Shown: positions 23,042 through 32,331 of the stretch, one piece after another
How positions within the stretch are numbered: position 1 is the first letter of the stretch
Layout of the letters: each line of letters starts with the position of its first letter
From: Nephromyces sp. MM_2019
Lineage: Eukaryota; Apicomplexa; Aconoidasida; Nephromycida
DNA: 32,331 nucleotides
Reading direction: 5' to 3'
Assembly: GCA_015657535.1 (NCBI GenBank)
Contig: JADHZB010001637.1
Span: 9,217 to 41,547, forward strand
The notes under the pieces: generated by a model
What the model was told of the DNA's origin: nothing
Seen by the model: only the letters and a program-made list of their open reading frames with translations
Database searches by the model: none
Made by a program: the position numbers and the translations under genes

Positions 23042-25154
23042 CGTAAAGTTCTGTAAAGTGGCGATGAAATGGTCAAAAAATCAAACAAAACAACATTTTA
23101 ACTTTTTTTAGTGTATTCATTGAAATTTTTTGTTTTAAACGAAATAGTGCATAAATTAATTAATTGTTGTTTGATGCTACTTATGCAGTTGGAACTCTGC
23201 AGGCTCTCAACCTAAGCTATTCTTTTCTAAGAATTTCCCTTTTCTTTTGATTAAGTGCTTTTTGTAATTATATATAGCTTTTTCCAGTATGCTTGTGCTT
23301 ACCTGCTATCATCATCGGGGTGTAGCAAACATATGCAGGCAGCAATTTTAGTGCAGGAAACAGCGATAGATAGTGCTGGAATGTAGAGTAGTTTCATAGA
23401 TTCATTTTGTAAGAGCATACAATTCTGCTTGTGTGAATAGGTGTGTGGGAATATCCGTGCATGTGTTAATAGCTGTCTTCGCATGAATTTCAGTGTGTGC
23501 GAGCACTGGCATTCGTTGGTATGCTTCCTGTAAGCTTTTTATGACAAAGGTAGCCCCTCAAGGGCCCTACTTGCTTTTACAATCAAATAGGCATTACGAT
23601 ATCTGGTAAAAATGAAAATCGTCAGAATTCCTTCAGCCTTTAACCGAAGAGAAAATTAATCGACTCCTTCAGCCCCTCAAAAACCGCAAATGCCTTCAAA
23701 ATGTATGTCAGCGTGTAAAAATAGGCAATCAGTCTAGTTATTGGCCAAGCCTGGTGTTTTATCTTTCCTTTAGGATTGACATTTTCGTTGATTATATACC
23801 ACATCAGCATACAAAAAACTGCTTACACTAATTTTTTAAACCTTCAAAAATAAGGATACTATCACATATCGAATGCTGATGAGGCAGAACCAGTTGAAGC
23901 TATTCTATTATACATGGAAACGTGTGTGAAACTAGTTTGCCACGTTATGGTATTAGTTCTTTGTGGCTTCAGAGTGTGTTTTGTACGTTTCTGGTGGTAG
24001 GCAAAAAGGGGTGGACTCTAGATGATGTGAGCTTTTCGTATTCCGGCAAATGAAGGCCACAGAAAAAACCATCTTCAAGGAACTTTTCCACAAAACACCC
24101 ATAACATGATGAAAATGGTGATTTTCTTTATGAATCCTTAGAAATAACGTAAGAAATGGTAGAAACAGACTTAAATGAGCAAATTTCCTACTTCGAGAAG
24201 AGGTAATTGTTGTGCGAAAAAAATTAGATTGAAAGTCTTGCAGTTTTTTTATTCTTGGCTTTGTGTGCGCGTGTATCTAAGAAGAGCTCATCACTTGAAT
24301 CTAGAACTAGTTTATCTCATAGGCGTGTGTGTATATCTCAGAGGAGCGCTTCATCCCAACCTTTAACTAGTTTCCCTTCTCACCCACAAATGCTTTAACA
24401 CACACCAGATGATAGCACCTCTCCCTAACCCAAAGACTTGGAGATATTTCCCATTTCCACGTTACTTCTTCCTCATTTGTTCTGAAAATCAACTTTAAAG
24501 CAGCTCTTTTGGAGGTAATCTCTCCTCTTCCTCCTCCTCATTTTTGTTTGTTTTTTGCGGTGGAAAACCTCTTTTTGTGTATGAAGCCAATTAGAGGCTT
24601 CTTTTAGATGTTTTTACTCTGAAAATGCTGATTTATTTGATTTTTGCTCGTCTTATTATTATTATTCTTCAATTTATGGACTGTTTTAGGCTAGAAGTAG
24701 AAGGGCCCCTGAAAAAATCGCTTTTTTGCTTAAATTCTGGATTTTAGGGAGAAGAGGGAGCAAGCGGTAACAGGGACACCGCCAAATTCAGTTGATGGTG
24801 ACGCACACACGCTGAAATTTAGGAAAAAAAGTTGTGTGTGTGACCGTGGAGAAGCTGGTTTGAGGGGATTTATAGGGAGTTTATTCTTACGCATGGATTG
24901 TATATGTCACTTGGAAGTGACTAATTTGAGTGGATTTATAAACAGCACAAATACACACATGCCTTGTGTGTGTAGCTTCGAAATGGAGGCGACTAGATTT
25001 CAGTTTTTGAGCACACATTAACTTATTCTCTATAAATAACTGCAAAATAGCTAATTTCAGAGCGTATCTTCCTCTTCTTCAAGATTTTAGCGTCAATTTA
25101 CCTTCTTTTGAGTCAACATAGGAGCTTTTCGACTTATTTTTTTTCGTTGCATTC
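23042..25154. other. Intergenic region upstream of TFIIF-beta
   Basis: No supported gene in about 2.1 kb. TG-rich and CTC-rich sequence begins near 24.2 kb and marks the change to the repeat-rich right flank. An imperfect duplication of about 65 bases at 24262-24370 repeats GTGTGTAT-CT, an AGGAGC-like block, CATC and ACTAGTTT. The right end must hold the TFIIF-beta promoter, but no single core promoter element stands out. Confidence 0.45.
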
Positions 25155-28100
25155 ATGAAGGACGCAACTTCAACCTCATCTGATGCAGCTGGTGCTACAG
25201 ATGCTCTTTCATCCCTCAATTCCTGGGGGAAGATTTCAGTTGTGAAGGTAAATGGCGGCATTTGGAAGCAAAATAAGGCTTTTTACGCTTCTAAGCTCAA
25301 TTTTTTTGGGGACGTGAAAAATCGACTGTTGTTATCAGATGTGGAATACGCAGACATCAGTTTATCTATGACTTTTGTGTGTGTGGGAGGTGGTTTTTTA
25401 GTGTTTTTACGGGTTTTTAGGTGCTTTTTTTGTGTAATTTGCGATGATTTTGAGTAATTTTGTGGATGTTTTTTTCAAAAGAAATGTTCTTTTGAAGGTG
25501 CTCTGGAGGGAGCTTATAGATGCAGTCGTTCGTTATTTTTTAATAGAAATAATAGACATTGAAATGTGTGTGTGCTTCTGATTTGTCGCCTTTGAAGCAC
25601 TGAAGATGATGAAAAACATACAGAAGTTGGAATATGTGTGTATTCTTGATTTTATCCCCAATTTTTGCTTTAAGCCAATACTCAAGAGTTGGGGATTGTT
25701 GGAAAACTAAGCTGCTCATCAGTTTCTAGGCTATTTTTTATTCATTCACAGTGTTTTTCGTTTTATTGTAGGTTGAAGACTTTAAAAAATAAACGAGTTT
25801 TTAGAATCTTTTGATGAAGTTTTTACTGCGAGTTTCTTCAGGTTCCCGGTTATCTGGCAAAGCGTTGGGTAAATTCGCCAAACAAATCTACTTTAGGCAT
25901 GTATATAGTTGATGAGAAAGAGGTGGGGAAACATGTGTTTTTGAAGGAGAAATACATCCATTAGATGAAGAAGAAGATGGAAAATATATAGGATTGTGTG
26001 CGAAATCAAAATTTCATACCGGCAGGGTTTTGTGTGTGAAATAATAGCAGCATTGAGTGGCTTTTTGTGTGTTGTTGAAGGTTGCATTGAGTGGTATTTT
26101 TAAATTTGCTGTTGCTAGGGAAAGGCTAAATGGCGTGTGCAGTTTTGAGCATTTTGATTGTGAAGAATTGAGTTACGCGATGTCAACGGTCTTGGGACCG
26201 ATGTAGTAGAGGGATTTGCACACGTGGATTTCTGGAAGAAATTAAAATTTGTTTTGAACTAAAAAAAAAAACACTCCCAAACTCAAACACACACACTCCT
26301 CATCTCAAAGGATCAGTCTTGATCTCGAAAGCACACACACACTCCCAAACTCAAACACGCACACGCCCAACCTGAAGCACGCACACACTCCCCAACACCC
26401 TGCCCCTCCCCTAGCTACCCTCCAGAAACTGATCACTTTCTACCCCCTCCCCTCGTTCACCTCCTCTGATTCGCCTCTTCATAGATGTTTCATCCTAAGC
26501 TTTACCAAGCTTCTTTGCTGAATCTACCTTCATCTTCTCTTTAAGGTGGTATATATGCAGCACATGCACCCACACACTGCTATTCGCACATAATTTCCCT
26601 CATAATGGTTGGAATTTCAGGGTACTAATCGTATTGTTGTTGACGATGGTGGAGAATCTCCAGGCTGGGAGTTCACAGAGAAGCGAGCTCGTCAGGATTG
26701 CTGTGTGTGTATAATGAAGACGCAAGAAAAGAGTGAAGATGAGGCTCAGTTTCTTGCTCAGATCGATAAACTTTCGAGCTTTGTTCCATCTTCTGATAAG
26801 GAGTATTTTGAAGTAAGCTAGGTGTGTGTAGTTTTTACTGGTCGTGTGAGAGTGATGTACTTTTGTTAGACGCGTATTGCATTTTCTCTAATTTGTGTGT
26901 GTGGAGGTTGTCAGAGAGCTTGATAGGTGCGTGTGTGTGCAGGCTCCCGGTGAGGTTCACGTTTTTTTTGATAAAAAGCCTTAATAGATGCATATTTTAA
27001 AGGCTTCCATGTTAATTAAAAGTTTAAATTTGACTAGCCTATATGAAGATAATTTCTTACGCTTTTCTAGCGTGGGAAAGTACTTTTTTCTTCTTCATTT
27101 ATCTTCTTTTTGTTGCTTTGCTATCCGTAGAAACTGCGTCGATGCTATACTGATGGAAAGAAGCAACGAAAATGAAGATTTTTTCACGTTTTTTGGGTGT
27201 ATGTACACTGCTTTTTGGTATAGCTTCTTGTTTATATATGTGTTTAGCCTTTCTCTCTCTGCTTTTTCCTGTGTCTCATTTCTCTCTTCTCTCTCTCTCA
27301 TGATATTTTTGAGTTTGTATTACTTTGCTATTACAGCAAACTTTATGTGTGTGTGTTTGCTTCTTTTTTAACACCTAAACAGCATTTTTGCATCTCAGCG
27401 AAGATATGGACGTTTTGAATCATGAGGATTGTTTAGAATGTCAAAGAAAAAAGACTCTGCAGTTTTCTAACGTTTTGCTGAGAGAGGATATGTGGAAAGC
27501 TTGAGGTTCTGTCGTTTTATGCTTTTTCTGACGTTTCTCTGATGATTTTATGTATTTTTTGTTCTTTTTCTGCAGTTTATGAAAAGTAAACGTCTAAAAC
27601 TCACCGGAAATACCACGAAATTGTTACCAGAATCGAGCGATCCGCAGGATATGCTCAGAAATCAAATGGTGAGTCTCTTCCATTACTGTTAGCAAGAGAA
27701 CTATATGCATTTAGCGTGCAAAGCGGGTATGTGTGCGTAAAGATCTCCTCATTTTGGTAAATTTCATGCTTTATATCTTTTGTGTGTGCTTTTTTTTGCA
27801 GAGCAAAGCATTTGTGACTCATGAATACTTGTGTGTTTTTGCTAGGGTTTTTAAGTGCGTGTGTGTTTGTTTTTGATGTATCTTCAATTTGTGTTTTTTT
27901 TTTGAGCTTTCTTCAATGTATGTCATAGTTTTTGCGTTTCCTTACTTCTTTCCTTCAGACTCCCTCTCCTTTCAAACTTTTCCCTCTTCATTTGCCAACT
28001 TCTAACGAATTTCAACCGTTTCATCGCAAATTCATTGCATTATTATCTTTTTTTGTGATGAAAATGCCTCTCTTTGGAATTTGAATTTGCAGCTCTTCAG

Positions 28101-29235
28101 GTATCTCCAGCCTAAGCCTGTAACTACTGGATCTAATGGTTCAACTGAGAGTGGATCAAAGTACTTGAATCTCGACACTGGATTCGCTAAAGGAAGATTT
28201 AAGGGTAAAAATGATGTTTTTGAGGCAACTTTGTATATGTTGGAGGGAGGTTTTGACGCACTTTTTTCAGCGTGTTGGATGAAATGCTTATGATTTCAAC
28301 TCATTGAGAAATTACAGGATTTTCAGTGGTTTTAAAGATACTTACTAATTCGGCAGGTATTGAAGCCTTTATATGTGCATTAGGTTTTTCTCCTCAGCTA
28401 AGAACTTGTGGGGTTTTCTGCCTATCTGTATCTGATGAAGATGCATGGTTTGGTTATTTTGTATGCTTTTCTTTCGGTTTTTCTGTTGAAGTTAGCATCT
28501 CAGCTTGATCTTATGATGTGTTTGGTTAGCCATTTCTTGGTTCTTTGTAGTGTGATGTAGTTCTTTTAGTACGTATTTTTTTTAGGTTCACACATGCGTA
28601 TGGACACACACGGACACTGACACGCACACGCACACGCACACGCACACTCACACTCTTTTCTGTTCTTTTATTTCTATAAAATGTGTGTATGCGAACTTAT
28701 GTGTGTTCTCAGTAAAGCGTTCCATAACTATGGAAGAAAATCAGATGAAGATGAGGCTCTTTCAGATGTTTCAGAATGCAGGGGATGAAGGATTGCAGCT
28801 CAAGCAAGTGGTCTTAGAAACTAATCAGCCCTTAAGATATGTGAAGAATGCTCTCGATGAAATAGCGGAACAGCGAAAGTAAGACGGTAGTGTGGGGGGT
28901 GGTTTTTAACAGAGCTTTAGTTCTTCGCTTTGATGAAGATTTCAGAGACGGATTTTTCCCCTCTCTGGAATCCGAGAAAAATACCAGTTTGAAGTGATTT
29001 TCACGTCTTGTTGGATTGCATATGATATGCATGTGCTTTCGTTCCAGTCAGTACCGTGTGTGTATCTTTTAGCCTCAAAAAGCCCATGCCAAACGAGAAT
29101 ATATACGCACACGAAAAAATTTCGCACACGTGATTGTTTTTATCTAATTTTTATAGGAGGGCTAGTGATCGAAAGACTGTATATTTCTTGAGGGATCATT
29201 TCAGCTCTTCATCCGGTGGAAAACCTTCGGAATAG
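25155..29235 (+). CDS. GTF2F2: Transcription initiation factor TFIIF, beta (small) subunit, RAP30/Tfg2-like
   Basis: This is the small subunit of TFIIF, which pairs with TFIIF-alpha, binds RNA polymerase II and brings it to promoters. Exons are 25155-25247, 25842-25922, 26621-26812, 27576-27668, 28093-28204, 28713-28878 and 29157-29235 (TAG). Phases 0, 0, 0, 0, 1 and 2 agree, giving 271 residues (human RAP30 has 249). Residues 22-75 match the start of the dimerisation domain: SWGKISVVKVPGYLAKRW resembles VWLVKVPxYLSQQW, and LGMYIVDEKEGTNRIVVDDG resembles the G-K-I-R-I strand pair. FMKSKRLKLTG (from residue 123) matches the YMRLKRL segment. Residues about 196-262 are the C-terminal winged helix: RLFQMFQ, LKQVVLETNQPLRYVKNALDEIA and a final TVYFLRDHF. 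The middle (residues 76-122) is shorter and more divergent than in animals and contains a CCVC cluster. The introns are 278-763 bases and rich in TG or CA tracts. The start was chosen because it gives a short acidic/Ser-rich leader before the conserved domain. Confidence 0.9.
26262..26400. repeat. CA-rich low-complexity block in TFIIF-beta intron 2
   Basis: After a run of ten A bases, the + strand is almost free of T-G tracts and instead carries repeated CACACA and ACTCCCAAACTCAAACAC units, the latter twice (about 26270 and 26341). This contrasts with the TG-rich sense strand of the other introns of this gene. A C-rich tract follows to about 26460, well upstream of the acceptor at 26620. Confidence 0.8.
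28601..28655. repeat. CACACG/CACGCA microsatellite in TFIIF-beta intron 5
   Basis: A run of ACACAC and (CACACG)n units ends in CACTCACACTC, about 55 bases before the splice acceptor at 28712. It is another sense-strand CA block within a gene whose other introns carry TG. Confidence 0.85.
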
Positions 29236-29243
29236 ACAAGTTG

Positions 29244-29285
29244 TTTGAGTGTGTGTGCATTTTTTTTCGCACACACACACTCAAA
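29244..29285. other. Hairpin just after the TFIIF-beta stop codon
   Basis: TTTGAGTGTGTGTGC (29244-29258) can pair with GCACACACACACTCAAA (29269-29285), leaving two extra CA bases in the right arm and a 10-base loop rich in T. It starts 8 bases after the TAG, so it should be in the 3' UTR of the TFIIF-beta mRNA. It also lies in the gap between two probably converging genes. Confidence 0.85.
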
Positions 29286-29556
29286 TAACGTGCATATTGG
29301 ATACTATTCAAGGGGGATCATGGATTTGTGCATGAAATCTGTATATACATAAGCTGGCAAAAAGGATGATATTCCTGTCTTGTTTTGGAACTTTCTTTCT
29401 TCACCTTATTTTGTCCTGAAGCCGTAGCTTGAAGGAGAATTTTGGCACACACTGTATAGAGTGTCGAAAAAGCTCACGTAGTGAGCAGTTCTTCTTCTTC
29501 TTTGACAGCTCACCTAAATTGGATTATAAAGCATATAATCATCCGATCAACCTCAT

Positions 29557-32153
29557 CTAATGGCTTCTTTTCAAAGAAAATTGTAGTATTTTGCTTCTTG
29601 CTCCTTCGTTTTTACAGCTTTTTCTCTTAAAGTATCTTCGAGACCCGCAAAATATCTTCCTCATTGAGTCATTCGTGTCTTTGCTGCTGATTTTGCAGGA
29701 GAAAGAATACCAAAACAAAAAAAAAACCCACACACAAACATCAGATAAATCAACCACAACTAAGTAACGTTAATCTAGATTGGGCTATTGCCTGTAAACT
29801 GGGGCGAATTCAGTTTCTCAAACTGAAAAATGGGGGATTTTTGATGGATGAAAAGGGAGAAGAAATGATATACATTCGTGTGCTTGTTGGAAGAGGATGA
29901 TATGCTTGTCTTTCTCCCAAGTATACGGATATATTTTACGGTGTACGTACAGTGAGATTTTGGTATAAAAACCTGCGATTGCTATGAAAGGGCGTAAAAA
30001 CACACACAAACACAATATATCTTCGTGATGATTGTGTGTGCGTGAATCACTGCGTAGGCTTCATTCCATGATTTGTGGAATTTGACAAAAAATGGATACA
30101 AATATGAATTTTTAGCGTCCTTCACAGCAGCGATGAAACAAGGATTTATTGCATTTTTAGTAGAGATGAGCCTTATCGTTTCGCTTACCCATAAAAAAGC
30201 AAAGTTAAGCTCAGAGAAGGGCCTCGAGATTCTGTTTCTCTCTCAGTGCGAAATCCTTGATAGTTTTCCTTAACTTATCTGCTGGTTGCTGCGAAATCTA
30301 GAAAGTCTATTTGCTTGTCGTGATTCTTCAAAAGAAGATGCAGCAATCAATTTTTGAATCCAAAGGAGTGCGTGTAAACAGTAAAAAATCAGAAATTGTA
30401 GGTGCGAGTGGGTAGTTTAAGAAAAAATTTGACGGTTTTTTCAATCCTTAGATTTAGAGGCATTACAGTCTCATCAGCCTGGAATTTACAGTCTCCTCCT
30501 CTTACCCTGATGAGTGCAGGCTAGGGAGGATTTTGGGCTTCTCTTTATAGTATATGAAATCAAGGAGTTTCTTCGTGAAGAGGTGTCATATGATGCAAAC
30601 TTTTGGTATTTTTAGTAGTTTAACATTCATTCTTGTGATTTTTTCCGGTGATTTGGCGATGCTGCTGCTTAGAAGTTAAAAACAGTGTGCGTGTTGTTTG
30701 CTCAAATGCTCTTGAGCCTTTTTTTCTGTCTTATTTAGCGAGAAATATTCAAATTTAACTTATTATTGCGATATAGTTGAGATTTTCAGAGTTTTTTCAT
30801 TCATCTTCCAGCTTGTATAGCTATTTGATTTACATGGTTGATCTTCAGCTTTCAGTTTCTAGAGAAACAAAGCCTCCCTTTAAGTTTATGAAGATTCAAC
30901 TTACTCAGCCGAAAAACCAGTGAAAACTTCATATAATCAAGATCTGAGAAGAAAACTCGATTAAATAAAGCCATTTAATGCTGTTTGCGTGTGAATGAGC
31001 ATGGTGAATCAACTCCTCTTTCTATACGATAAAAACCAGTGAATCAACTCCTACAAGCGGTGTGTTCTCAAGCGTATAAAACCTTTTTCATAAAGGCAAA
31101 ATGATGCGAATTCTGATCTCTTCATGGTGTTGTGCCATAAAGGAAAAGATGCAAAGAAACCTCTGCTTCTTTCCTTTCAAAAATTTACAAACATTCCTTC
31201 ACTGCGAAAAGATGATAATTCTAAGCTTCAAGATTCGAAGATCAGCGATTCTACCGTTTTCTTTCTTAGCCAGCTTATCATCCAGTGTATTTGAGACGTT
31301 GTTTTCCAAAGTTTTATCAGCAAAAAAGCCTTCACTTTACAGAAAATGTGTCTTCATATCAAGAATGTGGCGTTTCTAGCATTTCTAGCATTTCTAGCAT
31401 GCAACTCCAGGAGGAAGTAGGATGTACTGCCGTGGGAACCTCCATTATATGCTCTATAAAACTGCAAATCGTTGGGTTTTATGGAAGATTGCTAGTGAGT
31501 GAGGGTAATCAAAGGTAATTGGGAGTTTTGAGAAGCTTCAAATGCGTAAAAACTAGCAAACGTTGTGTGTGTTGTTGTATTGGTGTGTGTGTGTTGCTGC
31601 ATTGGTGTGTGTGCATGGGGCTGTGTGTGGGACTGTGTGTGTGTGATTGTATTGGTGTGTGATTGTATTGGTGTGTGCGTGGGGCTGTGTGTTTGTGGGT
31701 GTGTTGTATTAGCTTGTGTGTGCGCTTATCTCTGCATATGTACATCTTGAGATTAGTTTTGAGAAAAATGCACACACACAAGTTGAGAAACTGCATAATA
31801 TATATGAATTTAAAAAAAATTTTGTTTATATTTACTTCTTTAGATGTATATACTTTTGTTTATATATTATGTGTTCATATATAAGTAAGTCTATTTATAT
31901 GTATAAGCAGGTATATCTTTAAACACACAAAACACATATACACACACAAAAAGGCACTGGTAATAGCAGACTCCCAAACGACTTAATAGTAGGTTGATTG
32001 CACAGAAAAATAAAGACTGCTTTAACAACTTGAAAACTACACACTTCCGCATGCTGCAGGGAGAATTTTGTGTGTGCTAATTTGCTGAATCACCGTCATA
32101 GCCTCATCATCCAGACGTTTGTCATCTTCTGCTTCTTTCGAAATGAAAAATCT
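29557..32153 (-). CDS. Possible minus-strand gene(s), exon candidates only
   Basis: Several minus-strand segments look like exons, but I could not assemble a gene. In reading order, 32153-32045 follows TTTTCTCAAG and reads KEAEDDKRLDDEAMTVIQQI. Next, 31334-31203 reads SEGFFADKTLENNVSNTLDD and then KLAKKENGRIADLRILKLR. Then 30281-30211, after CAACCAG, reads DKLRKTIKDFALREKQNLEA and ends LL-TGA. A separate terminal-looking segment, 29686-29557, reads SKDTNDSMRKIFCGSRRYFK and ends SLKRSH-TAG. The two stop-bearing segments suggest either two genes or one wrong call. The composition is charged and helical; no family is recognised. If real, transcription converges on TFIIF-beta. Confidence 0.33.
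31373..31399. repeat. Three tandem copies of TTTCTAGCA
   Basis: TTTCTAGCA occurs three times in a row at 31373-31399. The period is in phase with codons: the + strand reads (SIS)n-like and the minus strand reads (MLE)n or (ARN)n. It is close to the candidate minus-strand exon ending at 31334. Confidence 0.85.
31563..31735. repeat. TG-rich tandem repeat tract
   Basis: About 170 bases consist almost only of TGTGTG runs separated by GTTGTATT, TTGCTGCATT, GGGGCTG and GATTGTATT blocks, including adjacent copies of GATTGTATTGGTGTGT. All frames on both strands are open for long stretches here for compositional reasons (Cys/Val or Thr/His). Confidence 0.9.
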
Positions 32154-32249
32154 CTTGAGAAAATGCTAGCGAGTAATGGCATTTTATGTGTGATGGCTGG
32201 TACTTTGCGTTTATTGGATGAAGCTGCTGTCTGCGTTGGGAAATATTAA

Positions 32250-32331
32250 ATTGTGCGCGTGTGTCGGGAAGCACTACATTGTGTGTGTTGGGAATCACTG
32301 CATTGTGTGTGTTGGGAAGCACTGCATTGTG
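32250..32331. repeat. 24-bp tandem repeat at right edge
   Basis: The unit CATTGTGTGTGTTGGGAAGCACTG occurs at 32277 and 32301, and a partial unit runs into the window edge. A diverged copy precedes them from 32250. On the minus strand the period is eight codons and the frame is open, reading HNAVLPNT-like octapeptides, so the array could be either intronic or coding. Confidence 0.88.

Noticed and set aside
22911..23111. Alternative + strand frame ending QTKQHFNFF, and a minus-strand frame over the same place
   Set aside because: The chosen frame is longer (87 codons), has a suitable acceptor and continues a chain of exons. The alternatives cannot be formally excluded.
26988..27371. + strand open frame of 127 codons, rich in Phe, Leu, Ser and Cys
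   Set aside because: It lies wholly inside TFIIF-beta intron 3, is driven by T-rich and CTCTCT sequence, and has no motif.
31563..31735. Cys/Val-rich or Thr/His-rich open frames on both strands
   Set aside because: They are produced by the TG/CA repeat, which has no stop codons in several frames.
1..32331. tRNA or rRNA genes, CRISPR arrays, insertion sequences or retroelement reverse transcriptase
   Set aside because: I looked for T-loop-like sequences, regular repeat-spacer arrays, transposase or polymerase motifs and long terminal repeats and found none that hold up.

Overview
This is a nuclear window from an intron-rich, A+T-rich eukaryote. Genes are split into many short exons with GT-AG introns, and there are no operons, Shine-Dalgarno sites or bacterial genes. 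Two products can be named from sequence: the C-terminal end of a cytosolic-type leucyl-tRNA synthetase and the complete small subunit of transcription factor TFIIF (RAP30/Tfg2). The organism looks like a protist. An alveolate (apicomplexan-like) source is possible, but I could not prove it from the window.

Layout. 1-2100: last four exons of the LeuRS gene (+), with minisatellites and a strong hairpin in its introns. 2101-7102: about 5 kb with no secure gene; a few possible + strand exons lie at 2.5-4.05 kb. 7103-11334: a complete five-exon gene (+) for an unrecognised 276-residue protein starting Met-Gly, with a tyrosine-rich tail. 11335-15322: scattered, phase-compatible exons of a probable + strand gene that I could only partly assemble. 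15994-21301: a complete 18-exon gene (+) for a 648-residue, almost wholly coiled-coil protein. 21593-23041: a probable, unrecognised small gene (+). 25155-29235: the complete seven-exon TFIIF-beta gene (+). 29557-32331: exon-like segments on the minus strand, probably the 3' half of one or more genes converging on TFIIF-beta.

The three full gene models were built by hand. In each, every intron has GT-AG ends, every exon phase agrees and the summed exon length is divisible by three (831, 1947 and 816 bases). This is good internal evidence, although no transcript data were available. The genes share no pathway: one is translation, one is transcription initiation, one is probably structural and the others are unknown.

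The window has two textures. The flanks (about 1-2 kb and 24-32 kb) are full of TG/CA dinucleotide tracts, mostly TG on the sense strand of introns, and of short tandem repeats. The middle (about 2-24 kb) has almost none and is plainly A+T-rich with scattered palindromes.
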